Of a stretch of 64,000 nt of DNA, positions 43,323 to 55,485 are shown piece after piece. Each line of letters starts with the position of its first letter. The first letter of the stretch is position 1. The notes beneath the pieces were generated by a model. That model was not told the DNA's origin. It worked only from the letters and a program-made list of their open reading frames with translations, and searched no databases. Source of the DNA: Oegoconia quadripuncta (taxonomy: Eukaryota > Arthropoda > Insecta > Lepidoptera > Autostichidae); contig OX438743.1 of the NCBI GenBank assembly GCA_949316235.1, positions 39,711,242 through 39,775,241 of the forward strand, given 5' to 3'. Made by a program: the position numbers and the translations under genes.

Positions 43323-44802
43323 ATGGAAAACGCTTAGAATGAATGTATACTTTCCGTTTAAATATTTAAGTATTTTCGTAGAGTGGATATATTATTTAAG
43401 ATCATAGATCTTCTGATTAGTAGTGAAATTTGTCTTACAAGCTAAAATCAGCCGTATTTATAGTGGGAACAAGGATTAAAGTTGAACAAAATGTTTAAGC
43501 GACTTCGTTCATTTTAATCTAAAAAAAATACAAACGGCCGAATTGAGAATCTCCTCCTTTTTGAAGTCGGTTAAAAAGGGGGAAACGTTGAACCGGGCTG
43601 ACCGAAACAAATGCAGCATTTTGTTTTTTCTTTCTCAGTTTGAAAGATACTATGTCGAATACAAATTTTAATTGATCTTTACCACAAAAGAAATACGTCT
43701 GAAATTGGCTTATTATAAAAATCGCACTACCTGTACCTGTGTTCATTACACAAAACCATTACAGTGAAAGCGTTTTCCTATAATAACACTAGATGGTCCT
43801 ATGATCTCGTCCGGTCGGAAGCTAGAGTGAACTGTGAGTGAACCCAATGAGTGATTAAATTCTAATAAGTCTTAAATGCGAGAGCGTTAGGCAAGTGAAT
43901 CCGGTGGACACCTTGTTCAAGCACATCACATAATATACCTATAGTAATAGTTTTTGCAATGTTTGTAAAAAAATGGGTTTCCTATACGATACCTTTGGGT
44001 GGGTGTTTTACCCTTTAACTATGGTGCAGTCACTTACTTTCACATTTATTTGTGACAGAATTATCCACTCATTCAGAGGCTAAATGAAGAATCCAGAAGT
44101 TACATAAAAACATCATTGTCATGTTTCTACATAGACCAAGTGTTTCTACAAGAACTGAAAAAATAATTTATTGTCAAAGTATAATTTTGTTAAGGGTCAA
44201 AAGGATCACGTGTTCTAATCATTTTTATAATAACTCGGATCAATATGAATCTATTTTCTTTGTGATTTTCTTTTTGATTTGTTTTATCATCTACTTATCT
44301 GGTTGAATATAGAATGCGTATACATGTGTTTGTAACATTTTTTTGTACATACATTTAATATTTATTTAAGCACAGTGTACATTTCAATATCGTTATTACT
44401 AGGTACTTTAAATTACCGAATTTAACGCTATTTTGTAATATACTGACATACATAACATCACAACTTTAATCATCTTATTGATGTAGTACCCTAATAGTAA
44501 ATTCAAACAAAAAGACGACTTTTCGGTCACGACACGATAATATAGCTACTACTGTCTGGCGCATGCACTATTTGTTGTTGCTGACAAATTGTAAGAAGTC
44601 TATTAAAAATAGTGACCTATAATTATCAATGTTCTGTTTTTCTTATCAAATGGAATGAAGTATGATTTTATTTTATAGTAAGTAAGTCAGATTTTTTTAC
44701 TTCTGGTTTAACCCGAGTAAACAGATAATGTATAGGTGATAGCCCTAACGACTTCCGCAGGGTAACAACGGGGCGTTGGAAGCTAGAGGGGAAGTAGATT
44801 GT

Positions 44803-44906
44803 CAGATTCCGGTTGTCAGAGATAAGATAGCCAGTGCCCCAAATAAGATGGGGATAACATCAGGTGTGATTGAGGTCAAGTGCTAACCCGTTGTGGATAA
44901 AAAAAA
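44803..44906 (+). repeat. tRNA-derived SINE family 1, 3' end with deletion
   Basis: ttccggttgtcagagataag, aataagatgggg, then directly ataacatcaggtgtgattg, skipping the middle block seen in other copies; tail gtggataaaaaaa. Confidence 0.8.
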
Positions 44907-45681
44907 AGAAAAAAAAGATGTTTTTAACAGTGGCTTTGGCACATGCATAAAAGAGATTCACTTCTATACTCTTATTATTTATTATTCTTATTGTGGTACC
45001 TTATATTTGGTCTTAACTTCAATTTGGTCTCTGAATGTATACATGAAGCGTAGATTTGCGCTTGAGCATAGTTAGAAAGAGAAGCCGATATACAGGTTAC
45101 ATAAAGCTGCTCCTTTTTAACTGTCCTCAAGCGGAGGTATCTGCTAACATTCTGTAAAACGGGCCTAAGATTCAAATGGATAATCTAAAAGTAAGTGACT
45201 ATACTCTTAGAGAAAGTAATAACTACAAAAATATTTACGTAGTGACATCAAATATGGACACTAAAAAGGAACGTTTAGATTGGTTTTGAGATTTAGTAGA
45301 AAGATGGTATTTAATGCTTATGTATAGGCTCCAATTGGTATTACAATTAGTAACAACTTCTTAGCCTTTGAACACAGGGTGCTTTTCAAGTGAGAATTGG
45401 CCGTGAACGCCTAGCTGGGCAGAATTTTAGTGACAATCTATGATAATCTAAATTGACATTGTTTATTCGTTTTATTAGAAGAGAATGAAATGTAACGTTG
45501 GTTGGATAATGTGCTAATATATTTTTTATGTAATGTATTGACATCACTAATCTGTGATAGATCAAGTGTCAATTTATGGATGGCTTACGAAAACGTGTTG
45601 TGATATAACAACAGGTATAAAACTATGTTGGCGAAGAAGCGTTAGCTAAGCTATGAAGTTGGTCTCTTCCGCGCATACTTA

Positions 45682-46015
45682 GGGCCGTATTAATAAACCG
45701 TTCTCAAGATTGAGAATAGTTTTGTGACCGGTCTCAAGTAAACGTGTTGATTAATAAACCTTACTTGAGACCTGAAACGCACGTGCATACTCAAGCAGTA
45801 CTCACTTGAGACGTGCGCCGGGTTTCACGTATTCATAAACGAAAATCAAGACTATCATTCATTCGCCGCTGAGGCGAATTCTCGAGAAGTAATCTCTGCT
45901 TAGTGGCCTCAAGATTGGTTTATAAATTAGCATGTAGCTTGAGTTAGCGTCAACTGCTTAAGACGCATCTCGGTTGATACAGCCTCAAGACTTGTATTGT
46001 ATATTAATACGGGCC
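45682..46015. mobile_element. MITE family D, copy 1 (TTA duplication)
   Basis: Ends gggccgtattaata and tattaatacgggcc, flanked by TTA on both sides (45679-45681, 46016-46018). A body rich in ctcaag/cttgag words. The 3-bp TTA target points to the PIF/Harbinger group. Confidence 0.85.
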
Positions 46016-46582
46016 TTAGTATCATTGGTAATACGAAGTTCAGACGGCAATAATGTATCCAATTGACAAATCTGAGATTCCTGCTAGGATTGTTGGTCCA
46101 ATAAAATTTGAAACTTGACTCTAAAGGATGATGATGGGAAATGTTTGAAAGATTTCGGTCAATGTGAAATGAAAGATTTGGAAGGTATCCTACAAATCGG
46201 TAGACACCGGAGATCGCATGAATCGCCCTCTGACGCGGACGGCCATAGCAATTTACTTTCGTCGAATCTTCAAATGTTTGTTAATAAATGATGACCTTGT
46301 AGTTAGCCATTCCATATAATGATGTGAAGGAAAGGGTGAAATGTGATGATGAATTATGAAAAAGAATATTTATAGATTTGTTAAAAGACATTGTAAAAGT
46401 AATTTTGTTAAAATTATGCTAAGGCGAAAATCGGAAGGAGCTTGTTAGTGTTAATTTGTTATCTTTTTCAATTAAATTTGTTATTTTTTTTTATTGTTTG
46501 TAATTGTAATTCGTAATAAACGTTATTGAGTTATATTGGATAACTTTTTTACCATTCTTCTCTTACTTTAGTAGTTTATTAA

Positions 46583-46935
46583 ATGGATAAAACGTCAACC
46601 TTTATTAACCTTCTCCCAAATGGAGTGGTCCGAGATATCCCTAACATTAAGAGTTTAATGTTTGAAATAACATCCACGGTTCACCTTACGAAGTATACAG
46701 AAATGTACGTGGTGAACCAATCATCGCTGAAATGTTTTTTGGTGGAAAGTCCCTTAGTCGCCTTTTATAATACCCACGGGAAGAGAGCGAGTTGGTTCTA
46801 TTCGTTACGGAGGGACGACCTAGTGAAGGTCGGGAGAAGTCGTTGGACACAAGTCTCTTCCAACTGGTCGGTTGCTCTGGAAAATAAAGGAGGCCTACGT
46901 TCCGCAGTGGATGTCCTGTGGATGATACAATAAGG
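46583..46935 (+). repeat. Repeat chimera: family Q plus RTE 3' end
   Basis: A 116-codon frame starting MDKTSTFINLLPNG is open here but the first part is family Q (ttggtggaaagtcccttag) and the second an RTE tail (ttaaggaggcctac...agtggatgtcctgtgg). I therefore reject it as a gene. Confidence 0.6.
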
Positions 46936-46947
46936 TATCATACACGC

Positions 46948-48034
46948 ATAGGTGGGCTACTCGTTAATCCGTTAATCGTTAATTAACGAAGTTAAAAAAA
47001 TGCGTATCGGATTAACTTTTAAGTTAACTCAAAAAAATGTTAACGGACTCATTAACTTCTGTTAAATTTCCCCAAGCCCGTTAATCGTTAATCTAATACC
47101 TACTATTTGCCAAAGAGATCGACGAGATAACAACGACGATAATGAGGAAGATATTTTCAATTCTGTTACTCAGTCTAAAGAAAAACCTAAGAGCCACAAA
47201 TCTTTGTTGGGAGAAGATAAACTGCAGGCTGCGTGGTGATCGAGGTTTGTTATTGGATGTTGTTCCGATCGCAAGAGACCGAAAAACTGGCCGCGCGACA
47301 GTGTAGATTCGCGCCCTCTATCGGATTATCCTGGAACCCGTGAGAAAGGTACACTTGTACCTATTGAAGTGAATAGATTGATTAGAGGTGGGTTCACGGG
47401 TTCGCCGATAGATGACGCCAGTCTTTACATAATTGTGCCAACAGAGTCAGGCGAGGTTCTATACTGAACAATCTTTAAAGAGTAAAGCTCAAAGTCTCGT
47501 CAAAATGTGGCTAGATATGAAATCAAAAGACTCGTCCAACGATGCGGCATTCTTCGTGGAACAGATATTTATAAATCTGTTTATTAAATATAATACTGCT
47601 ATACCCTCAAGCGCTGCAGTTGAACGTCTTTTTTCCAGGTGCAAAGACATTTTAACGCCGAAACGAGCCTCGCTTTCAGACGAGGGCTTCAACATAATAA
47701 ATGTTCAGGAAGGGGAATATCCACATTATGCCAGAGGACTAAATTACAGTGGGTGCACGGGTCGCGAGTCCAACAAAAGACGTATAATTCGTCTTTTTTT
47801 TGTTCCTAACCTGTTAACTCCAGAACCAAAACCAACAATTTTTATAAGTAGATCACTAACATTACGATATAATAACGAATAACGTTAACTTGCGTTAAAT
47901 CTTCCGAAATGTGACGCTAACGGTGTAGTGTTATTCCTCTATGCTTTAACGTATAACGAAGTTAACTTTTTTTAGTAACGGATTAGCGATTATCGAAGTT
48001 ATTTCATGAACGATGCTCAGGTATGCCCACACGG
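46948..48034 (+). mobile_element. hAT element remnant
   Basis: Left end ggtgggctactcgttaat and right end inverse gtgtgggcatacctgagc are imperfectly inverted. The inside has a decayed frame. Confidence 0.55.
47433..47882 (+). pseudogene. hAT transposase C-terminal fragment
   Basis: Frame of 149 codons reading SAAVERLFSRCKDILTPKRA then SLSDEGFNIINV, the hAT dimerisation domain (S.A.ERLFS......R..L....). Upstream an acidic linker fragment (DDNNDDNEEDIF) survives near 47120. The middle, with the catalytic residues, is missing. Confidence 0.75.
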
Positions 48035-48241
48035 CATTCAATACAAATTTTCATGTCCAAATTTTCCGAAATGAATAAACCGATTGTGATACAACTTTAT
48101 ACGAAGGTATAAGCAGGAAATAAAGAAGAGAACTTTTTGTAATATCGCATCTAAAAGAATATAACATTTTTTCTGTTACTATGGAAAACGCTCTATGGAC
48201 TTAAGAAAGAAAGAAAGAAGAAAGCAACACCTACTTATTTA

Positions 48242-48563
48242 GCCCCGTATTAATAAATCAATCTCAATCGAAGTCTTGAGGCTGTATCAACCGAGATGCG
48301 TCTTAAGCAGTTGACGCTATCTCTAGATCCGTGCTAATTTATAAACCAATCAGGTCTACTCAGCTGAGATCACTTCTCAAGTATTCGCCTAAGCGGCGAA
48401 TGAATGATAGTCTTGAGTTTAGTTTATAAATACGCGCACCTCTCAAGTGAGTACTGCTTGAGTATGCACATGCTTTTCAGGTTCGGTTTATTAATCAACA
48501 CGTTTGCTTGAGATCGGTCACAAGACTGTTCTCAATCTTGAGAATGGTTTATTAATACGGGCC
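48242..48563. mobile_element. MITE family D, copy 2
   Basis: Inverted relative to copy 1: gccccgtattaata to tattaatacgggcc. TTA on the left, GTA on the right, so one flank has mutated. Confidence 0.8.
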
Positions 48564-48811
48564 GTAGTTTCAATACTCTTCCTAAAATGTTCTCTACTAA
48601 CTCTTTAGATCTATTGTAAGTGCTTCAGGCGTATAAAGTTTCATTAGATTCGGTTTATTTATTTGGACTTGAAGATATGTATGCAATACCCCGCGGGAGA
48701 AACCCTATTACGCAGCTGTCTGATACAGGTCAGCTCTAAATCACAGACATACTGGTAGCAGACCGAATTATGCTTCAATTGCGTGACCAGGATGGAATGG
48801 TTTAGACTTTG

Positions 48812-48950
48812 TTTTTTTTTATGCTCAACGGGTTAGCACTTGACCTCAATCACACCTGATGTTAAGTGAAGATGAGGCCGAAAGGTGGAAGCGTACTGAC
48901 CCGGAAACCCAGATATTTGGGGAACTGGCTATCTTATCTCTGATATCTCT
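48812..48950 (-). repeat. tRNA-derived SINE family 1, 3' half
   Basis: tttttttttatgctcaacggg, ctcaatcacacctgatg, ggaactggctatcttatctc. Confidence 0.8.
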
Positions 48951-49017
48951 GTTGTATGGGGGAACGTCTAGGAATCCATTATAATTGTAGGTAGTTTTAT
49001 TATTGCATAATTTAATA

Positions 49018-49385
49018 AATATTTCGGACACTTACACCAATCATCTTCCCGACACTTACAACCTTGGGATCTTCAAGTCTAGAGTGAATAGGCATTTACT
49101 GGGTGCGCGTGATACATCTTCGGCTACATCGTCACTTTCCATCAGGTGAGATTGTAGTCAAACGCGAAACCAGTTTAAAAAAGAAAATCTAGTCCTAAAC
49201 TAAGCAAAGCTTGTACTATGGATACTAGATAACGGATACATAAATATTTATATAAACATCCATGACTCGGGAACAAAATGTATGAACATTCATCACACAG
49301 AGATTTATCCCTCGCGGAATTCGAACCCGCAACCGCAACTGTTTCGCTGACAAGGTCACTATTCACTACAGCAATCTGTCCTCTA
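49018..49385 (-). repeat. tRNA-derived SINE family 3 split by a LINE fragment
   Basis: Starts atttcggacacttacaccaa, is interrupted at about 49044, and resumes at 49188 with ctaaactaagcaaagcttg to the inverted B box gaattcgaacccg and ctacagcaatctgtc. Confidence 0.75.
49044..49187 (+). repeat. Jockey-like LINE 3' end inside a SINE
   Basis: ttacaaccttgggatcttca, ctgggtgcgcgtgatacatc, then ggtttaaaaaagaaaat tail; the plus-strand version of 5641-5770. Codons for [17 protein letters not shown] are readable. Confidence 0.75.
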
Positions 49386-49839
49386 ATACCTCATATTTGG
49401 TAAGGAAACAGCATATTTTTACATGAAAATAACATAAAATCAATAATACTCCTCACCAATTATTTTGTATTTTGCGGGCGCCATGTTGGATAGTTTACCA
49501 TAAAATGTCTATGGCACGGGGGTTCAAGACAAAACTAGTCAAAGCTAAACAAAGCCCTTTAGAGGTAGGCCAATTTAACATACATACATTTTCTTCCTGG
49601 GCCAGTAGTGTAAAACGAAACAGCATATAGCTTAATAAGCTAAATAGCAAGCGTCTATTTCAGCGCAACGCCAGGCCTCCGTCACTCGCTCAAAGTCGCG
49701 CGATAAGTACCTACCGGCTAGCCGTGCGTTCGAACACACAATTGCGCACAGGGGTGCCACAAGCGCGCCGCGCGGCATGTACGTATCTACCTTACTGCGT
49801 ATTATTGGATCTTTATAAATTTTTAACTGAGTTCCAAAA

Positions 49840-50030
49840 AATCTCTTCTGGAAAGGAGGTTCTCAATTCGGGTGTATTTTTTTTTGTGTGTATGTTACGC
49901 GATAGGTATCTCCGGCAATTATGAACCGATTTTAATGATTCTTTTTTTATGAGAAGGGTATAGCTCAAGGGTGGTACCATCGGATCATAACCGACTACAA
50001 AAAAAAAGGAGGAAGTTTCGAAGTCGGTTG
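49840..50030. repeat. Dispersed repeat (ggaggaggtttcgaa family)
   Basis: tggaaaggaggttctcaatt, attatgaaccgattttaatg, then aaaaaggaggaagtttcgaa. Related to 8290-8480. Confidence 0.5.
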
Positions 50031-50682
50031 TTTTGCCAATTTTTTGGCGGGTGATTATTTCTACTACCTTGAGTAAAATTTCATACTCAAAATGACTCTC
50101 AGGTCGGTACGTAAGAAAAGATCGTAGAGCGAGAAAAGCCCGCGTCCCCCACTGGCAGTAATACCACAGATAATACCAGCCAGTTATTAGCGCCCGCGCC
50201 GCGCCGGGCCGTCCCGGCCATGGACTTATTATTTAAACAGGACTGATAACTATCAAAAGAATCATTTAGGAAAATGATCACTATGTCAACGCAATAAGGT
50301 ATTAAATTGGATGCACCATACACAAAGGCAAATCCGAGCCGAGAGAGATAGAAATAACGGAGGCCGTGTGTCTCGTTCTTACATCTTGCCAGCAAAAAAA
50401 AATGATTATGATCAACAGTTTTGGCTACTCAAAAATTCCATTGAAACACTTATATTTTTATGTTATTTTAACAATTATAAATAAACAAATAACATTCGAA
50501 TTAATTTCTTTTCATATATTCTTAAATCAAACAGAAAACATACATTTTTATTTCGATTTTGTTATTTTTATGGTAACCCTGAAAAGCATGTCATGTCATG
50601 GCGGTTCGGTGTGATTTTGAATTTTCTTTGCATTAAAAGTTTTTTAAAGTATTTGTTATATATAACAAGTAAAAGGAGTAAA

Positions 50683-50753
50683 ATGGTGAAAAAGTGTTGC
50701 GTTTATACTTGCCCAAGTGAATCCTATGGTGGTTGCAACATATCTTTCCACAG
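50683..50753 (+). pseudogene. THAP-like zinc finger, first exon
   Basis: ATG at 50683 reads MVKKCCVYTCPSESYGGCNI then SFH, split by a canonical donor AG|gtaagc. The Cys pair and ISFH match the N-terminus of THAP zinc fingers (C2CH). Confidence 0.6.
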
Positions 50754-50877
50754 GTAAGCTAAAAATAATATTTTTGTAAATCAAAGAAGTAGGATGCCCA
50801 TGAATTCTTGAAATGAGTCGAAATATGTGAAATATGTGTGATTGATTAGGGTCCTGACTGTTGTACTATTATTGCAG

Positions 50878-51184
50878 TTTCCCAAAAAATGAAGAAATGC
50901 GAAATAAATGGCTCACGCCGGCTAATGTCAAAACGCCAAAGTTTTTTGACAAATATTTTATTACAACATTTGTCCCAAGTAACAAATATATTGTGGTCAC
51001 CCTGTTAGACAGAGACAAACGGCCTCTACGTTACACATCCTGCTCGGCTCGTTTTTCAGCGGCGAGTACTCGGTCCTGTTTTAATAATAAGTCCATGGTC
51101 CCGGCAGACAGACCCGGCGCGGCGCGCGCTGTCACAATGACACTGGCCACTCACTTTGCGCCGCGCGGCGGCGCCCATTATTAA
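50878..51184 (+). pseudogene. THAP-like zinc finger, second exon, decayed
   Basis: Acceptor tattgcag, in phase with the first exon; reads SFPKNEEMRNKWLTPANV, the FP...W core of THAP domains. The expected Cys/His pair of the zinc site after the Trp is not seen and the frame runs on into the GC-rich right arm, so the domain is broken. Confidence 0.55.
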
Positions 51185-51327
51185 AAACCTAGCGGCTAGT
51201 GACAAAACAATGAATCTCGAATTTTTCAGCGTCATTTTTTTTGTATACTGAATCGATCTAGTTTTACTGGGGTAAGAAAAAGCCGTACGAAATATACTAT
51301 TAAAATATACACAAGCGTTTTAACAAT

Positions 51328-51396
51328 GTCGAATTCACGACATTGTTGTGCGGTATCGTCGTTGTCGTTTTTCACATTGCCAAAAGAGTGTAATGT
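51328..51396 (+). pseudogene. Second THAP-like exon remnant
   Basis: ATG at 51328 reads MSNSRHCCAVSSLSFF then TLPKECN and a donor aat|gtaagtg. CC...SF..LPK resembles the same THAP start. It is short and no continuation was found; 51400-52500 holds nothing else I can support. Confidence 0.35.
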
Positions 51397-52519
51397 AAGT
51401 GTTTATTTTTCGGTATATTTTTACAAAAAACTTTTCATCGAACTTAATGGGCGGGCCTGGGAGCAATTTGTATGATATATTAAAATCAATATGATTTAAT
51501 TCTTTGTGGCCATGCTTCCCACATGATTATTTAATTAAACTTTTTGTCAGATTCCGAATTTTTGCCGTTATTAAATTTACAAATGCAATGTTTAGGGAGG
51601 GTAAAAAACAAATTGACCATTTTGTAAAATTAAATCATTTATAAAACAATTTCGTGTTTTATTTCATTGGACCAACCCTAACGTATTCTCGCATCGGCAA
51701 AACGTCATCGCGCGTTGTGCGGTTGGAAACGCTCCGTTGAGTCAAAGCCGTTAAGTTCATTTTTCCTCGCGTTCGCTTGACAGCTAGAAAGAATGCGTAG
51801 GTATTTGTCGTTTTGCAGGGAAGTGATGTATCTGTTACTTTAGTAACTTATTGGTAATCTGTGGCAACGCTCTGAATATTCTAATTTCAAAATAATCTAA
51901 TGACTCTTGGTGTTCAACGTCTCAGTCTGGCTGTTTAGCGAGGTAACCATTGTGTTTAGGATTCACGCCACAGATAAGAGGTGTGGACGATGTTTTTAAT
52001 CTGTGGTTTAAATTTCTAAAAAAGGAAAAAAAAATATCTTACAAGTGAGACAAGTGAAAGACGGTTTCAAAAGTATATCGTTGTAATACAATATTCATTT
52101 CAATCGTAACTGATTCAATTATATACATACATATAAATAACTATGTTTAGAATATCTTAGTACTCCAATATTATTATTAGATTTGTTAAAACAACATATT
52201 TTATATAAGAATATTATATACAATACAAACTGTCCAATTTGCAAGTTGCCCAAAATTTTTCTAATTTTTTCTAAGTATAACAAAATATACAGCCAATTAG
52301 GCCAGTCTCTTTTCAATTCCTTAAAATTTTCACAGAAATGTCTAATGGTATTTGTAATGCCTATTGAAGCTATGCCACCGACAGCTCGCCGAAATAATTC
52401 TCTTATCTAGGCTGTTTAGAGATGTCTAGGCTGTTCAGAGAACTGCGGATGGCACAGCTCAAACAGCCACTATGCTACCATTAAACAAGTAAAGTAGTCA
52501 TGTATGATTAATTGTGGAG

Positions 52520-52656
52520 CCGACGGCCAGGCACGACCATCATACCACTACCAGTGTAAGCTGACCGCCCGGCGCTATCAGAAATTTGAACGCGTGAGAC
52601 CTTCATATTATATTGGAAGTGTTACAGTCGTCAAGCAGTCATTCACACATACAAGG
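52520..52656 (+). other. Orphan exon-like stretch
   Basis: A comparatively GC-rich stretch (gagccgacggccaggcacg... to acacatacaag) ending in a canonical donor, caag|gtaagg. It has no useful open frame and could be a 5' non-coding exon of an unseen transcript. Weakly supported. Confidence 0.2.
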
Positions 52657-53255
52657 TAAGGGCCAACGAATCCATCATGCGCGCCCAATCTCTTGTTTGA
52701 CGATTAGTAGATTGACAGTATTTTCAAGCTCGTAGGCCATCGAAAACACTCTTAAGAAAATGCGACTCGTGGTCACTCATCCAACGACCGCTTAAGTCGT
52801 TCGAAAACAAAGGCGAATACGAGTGTTTTAAATTATAAGTCAATCGTAATTACCCTTTACGTTAATTGTTAAATCATGATGACCATCAAGACTTGCCTAA
52901 TTGCTCTTTAATTCAATAGGCCATCGATGGCCCATCAAATGGTCGGTGAGTTTCGTCGTATTTCAAGTCGGACGTGGAAGCGATCGCACCGTTGCGTCAA
53001 TGTGTATAGAAATAATAATTAAATGTAGATCCTTATGTACAAGCAGAATGGATAAAACAGCGAATTAACATATAGATAATTAAAACTTTTGAAACACAGT
53101 TACGAAACGGCTGAACTTATGTTCATCAAATATGGCTAAGAACTTTTCCCAACGGCCAAGTGCGTGTCGGGCCACGCGCAGTGTAGCGTTCCGTACTTGC
53201 TAATATGCGGGCTTAGAAAGTATATTTTATAAGTTTTTCGATTATTACTCATTAA

Positions 53256-53362
53256 CTCGTGAAACCAAATTAGGTTTCACGAGTTCACGGACACATATAT
53301 TGAAGTTAAAAGAAAAACTATTACAAGTAATTGTAATAGCTTTCCTTTTAACTTCAATATAT
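53256..53362. repeat. Two adjacent hairpins
   Basis: First: 11-bp perfect arms ctcgtgaaacc with a 6-base loop (53256-53283). Second: 32-bp arms starting atatattgaagttaaaag with two mismatches and the loop gtaa (53295-53362). Confidence 0.9.
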
Positions 53363-53878
53363 ATTCTACAACCGTGAATTTTTGAGGGGGGGACACTCGA
53401 CTCTAACAAAAATTGGCACTTTAAAGCTTAATATATCTTACAGGGATCCTTAAATCGAAAAATTGTTTAAGATAACTTCAAATATTTTTGAACGTCCTAT
53501 GCAACGACACACCACACGATGGGGTATAAAAAGAAAAGAAAATTCATCCCCACTTTACGTTTAGGGGAGGTACGTAAAAAAAATATTTTTCAAGATTTTA
53601 TTTTACCACTTTGTTGGAGTGACTAATATGTATACCCATGCCAAATTACAGCTGTCTAGTACTAAAAGCCTCTGAGCTAAGCCTCGGACAGACAGACAGA
53701 TGGTTGACTACGAAACCATAAAAACGGCCATCAAATCGGGCAATGCATTAGTGGAGTAAATCCGGACAAAGACTGGATACACGCACGCACACACAACGTT
53801 GTCAAACACATAATTAACACCATGTGATAATATATACAATTAAAAATTAATGACTTTCGGGTGATTTTTAATTGCATG

Positions 53879-54212
53879 TTTTTTTTTTTATGTACGACGG
53901 GTTCGTACTTGACCTCAATCACACCTGATGTTGAGTGAAGAGGAGGTCGAAGGTGGAAGCGTACTGACCCGGAAACCCCAACACATTTGGGGGACTGGCT
54001 ATCTTATCTCTGACAACCGGAACACAACAATGCTATTAACATTGCTGTTTGGCGGCAGATTTAGATAAGATGGTGGTAGCTAGCCAGGCGGACATTTAAA
54101 TGCCCTACCACCAACCAAACCGAGTACTTAAACATGTACCCCGCTGGGGATCGAACCCGCGACCTCCGAATCGTAAACTCAATGTTATTTACATTGCGCC
54201 ACGGAGGCGGTT
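53879..54212 (-). repeat. tRNA-derived SINE family 1
   Basis: Full-length inverted copy: ttttttatgtacgacgggtt to ttgcgccacggaggcggtta; inverted B box ggggatcgaacccg. Confidence 0.85.
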
Positions 54213-54240
54213 ATGTATGTATGTAATTGTATGTAAATGT

Positions 54241-54296
54241 CTTGAAATGAGTCATGAAGGAAGACTAAAGAGTCCTCCTTCATGACTCATTTCAAG
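54241..54296. repeat. 56-bp near-perfect palindrome
   Basis: 26-bp arms starting cttgaaatgagtcatgaagg with one mismatch and the loop aaag. Confidence 0.95.
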
Positions 54297-54470
54297 ATTT
54301 CGCCCGCGCCTTTGTCTGCGTGGAATAACTTCATCGCGGAAGTTTGCTTATAACTACTCACTTTACACCAAATTTCATCCAAATCCGTTCATCCGTTTCG
54401 CCGTGATTGAGCAAACAAATAAACAAACATCCAAACTTTCGCATTTATAATATTAGTTAGAAGGAAGGAT
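54297..54470 (-). repeat. Helitron-like or MITE fragment
   Basis: Wording tcgcccgcgcctttgtctgc, accaaatttcatccaaatcc, cgtgattgagcaaacaaata, cgcatttataatattagt is typical of a very common moth repeat. Confidence 0.5.
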
Positions 54471-54552
54471 ACCCTGTAGGTTTGATCTTCGACCATCTAC
54501 AACTGGGTTTGATCATTAGCATGGAATTATGTGTTTATGCCTTTTTATACCG

Positions 54553-54864
54553 GTGAGTTTTTAAAAATAGGGCATGTTAGGTAACTGAAAGAGAAGGTAT
54601 TGGTATACGTAGTTTAATGTTTTTTTTTTTCACAACCATCATCTAATAAAGTGTTGTGTCATTTGATGGTCGCGTTTGTAGCCTATTACACGTAATTAAA
54701 TTAAATAATTTTAAAAATCTTGGAGAAAATGTGTGTTTCAAATAAATTTCGCATCCTACGAATCCCGGCAGCCGGCACGTGTGCCGATGAAGGTTTAGAA
54801 AAAAAAACTACCCTATGCCAATAACTTATATTTCACTAACCTAACGGTAAAAAAAACTCATAGC
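54553..54864. mobile_element. MITE family B, copy 2
   Basis: Arms gagtttttaaaaatagggca and inverse, inner words ctgaaagagaaggtattgg and caaccatcat. Shares the body with 63478-63862. From 54864 to 55486 I see no gene. Confidence 0.75.
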
Positions 54865-55485
54865 ATAGCATTGAGCATTGAGTTCAAAACATATAAAATC
54901 TTAGGACTTTAGTATTTGTCAGTAATTTCAGCTTGATACCTCTAGCCATTCTTGGCAGCACTTCCTTGTCACTGTATTTTATATAAAATACTGCGATTAA
55001 AATAAATATTGTATTAAATTCTCTGGTCACCTAATCTCCTAATCTTCCTTCAGAACTTCGGAATGTCCTCATATTTCACATGTTGAAGTTCACTTTATCT
55101 TTTCGAAAAAAATCCCATTTCAGTCCGGATTTCTACTGCATTAATGTCCGAAAGGGGAAGGAATAATTTACCCCAATCCTGGCAATTCTTGTATGTTAAT
55201 GAATTAAAACTATATGGACACTCAAAAGTTTTAAATTATACTATTATGATGATCTCCTCCCACCTTCTTCTAACTAAAACACATTGTAACTAACCGCACA
55301 TGGAAACTTTTACCTACAGACATCCGCAAAACTGCTGGCAACATTCTTATAACAGATGTAGGGCACACAAATATGGCAACAAGTTACAATAAAACACAAT
55401 ACCTACTTATAAAAAGAAAGATGGCGCATCCATAATAAGTGGAAGCCCTGCTTGCCTTACTAAAATAGGTAGGCATTCGATCAGA

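Larger units (their letters stand above)
50181..51190 (+). mobile_element. Inverted-repeat structure around a THAP-like exon pair
   Basis: GC-rich arms (50181-50392 and about 50990-51190) are inverted copies with gaps: cgcgccgcgccggg, ccatggacttattatt, cgagccgag and gaggccgtttgtctc all recur inverted. Between them lie two exons with a THAP-like start. P-type transposons encode THAP proteins, so this could be a decayed P-like element or two MITEs flanking a gene scrap. Confidence 0.5.

Noticed and set aside
46583..46933. 116-codon open frame starting MDKTSTFINLL
   Set aside because: It runs across two different repeats (family Q and an RTE tail), both found elsewhere without an open frame.
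50099..50395. 98-codon minus-strand frame starting MLARCKNETHG
   Set aside because: It covers the left GC-rich arm of the inverted-repeat structure, whose mirror arm is also open by chance.
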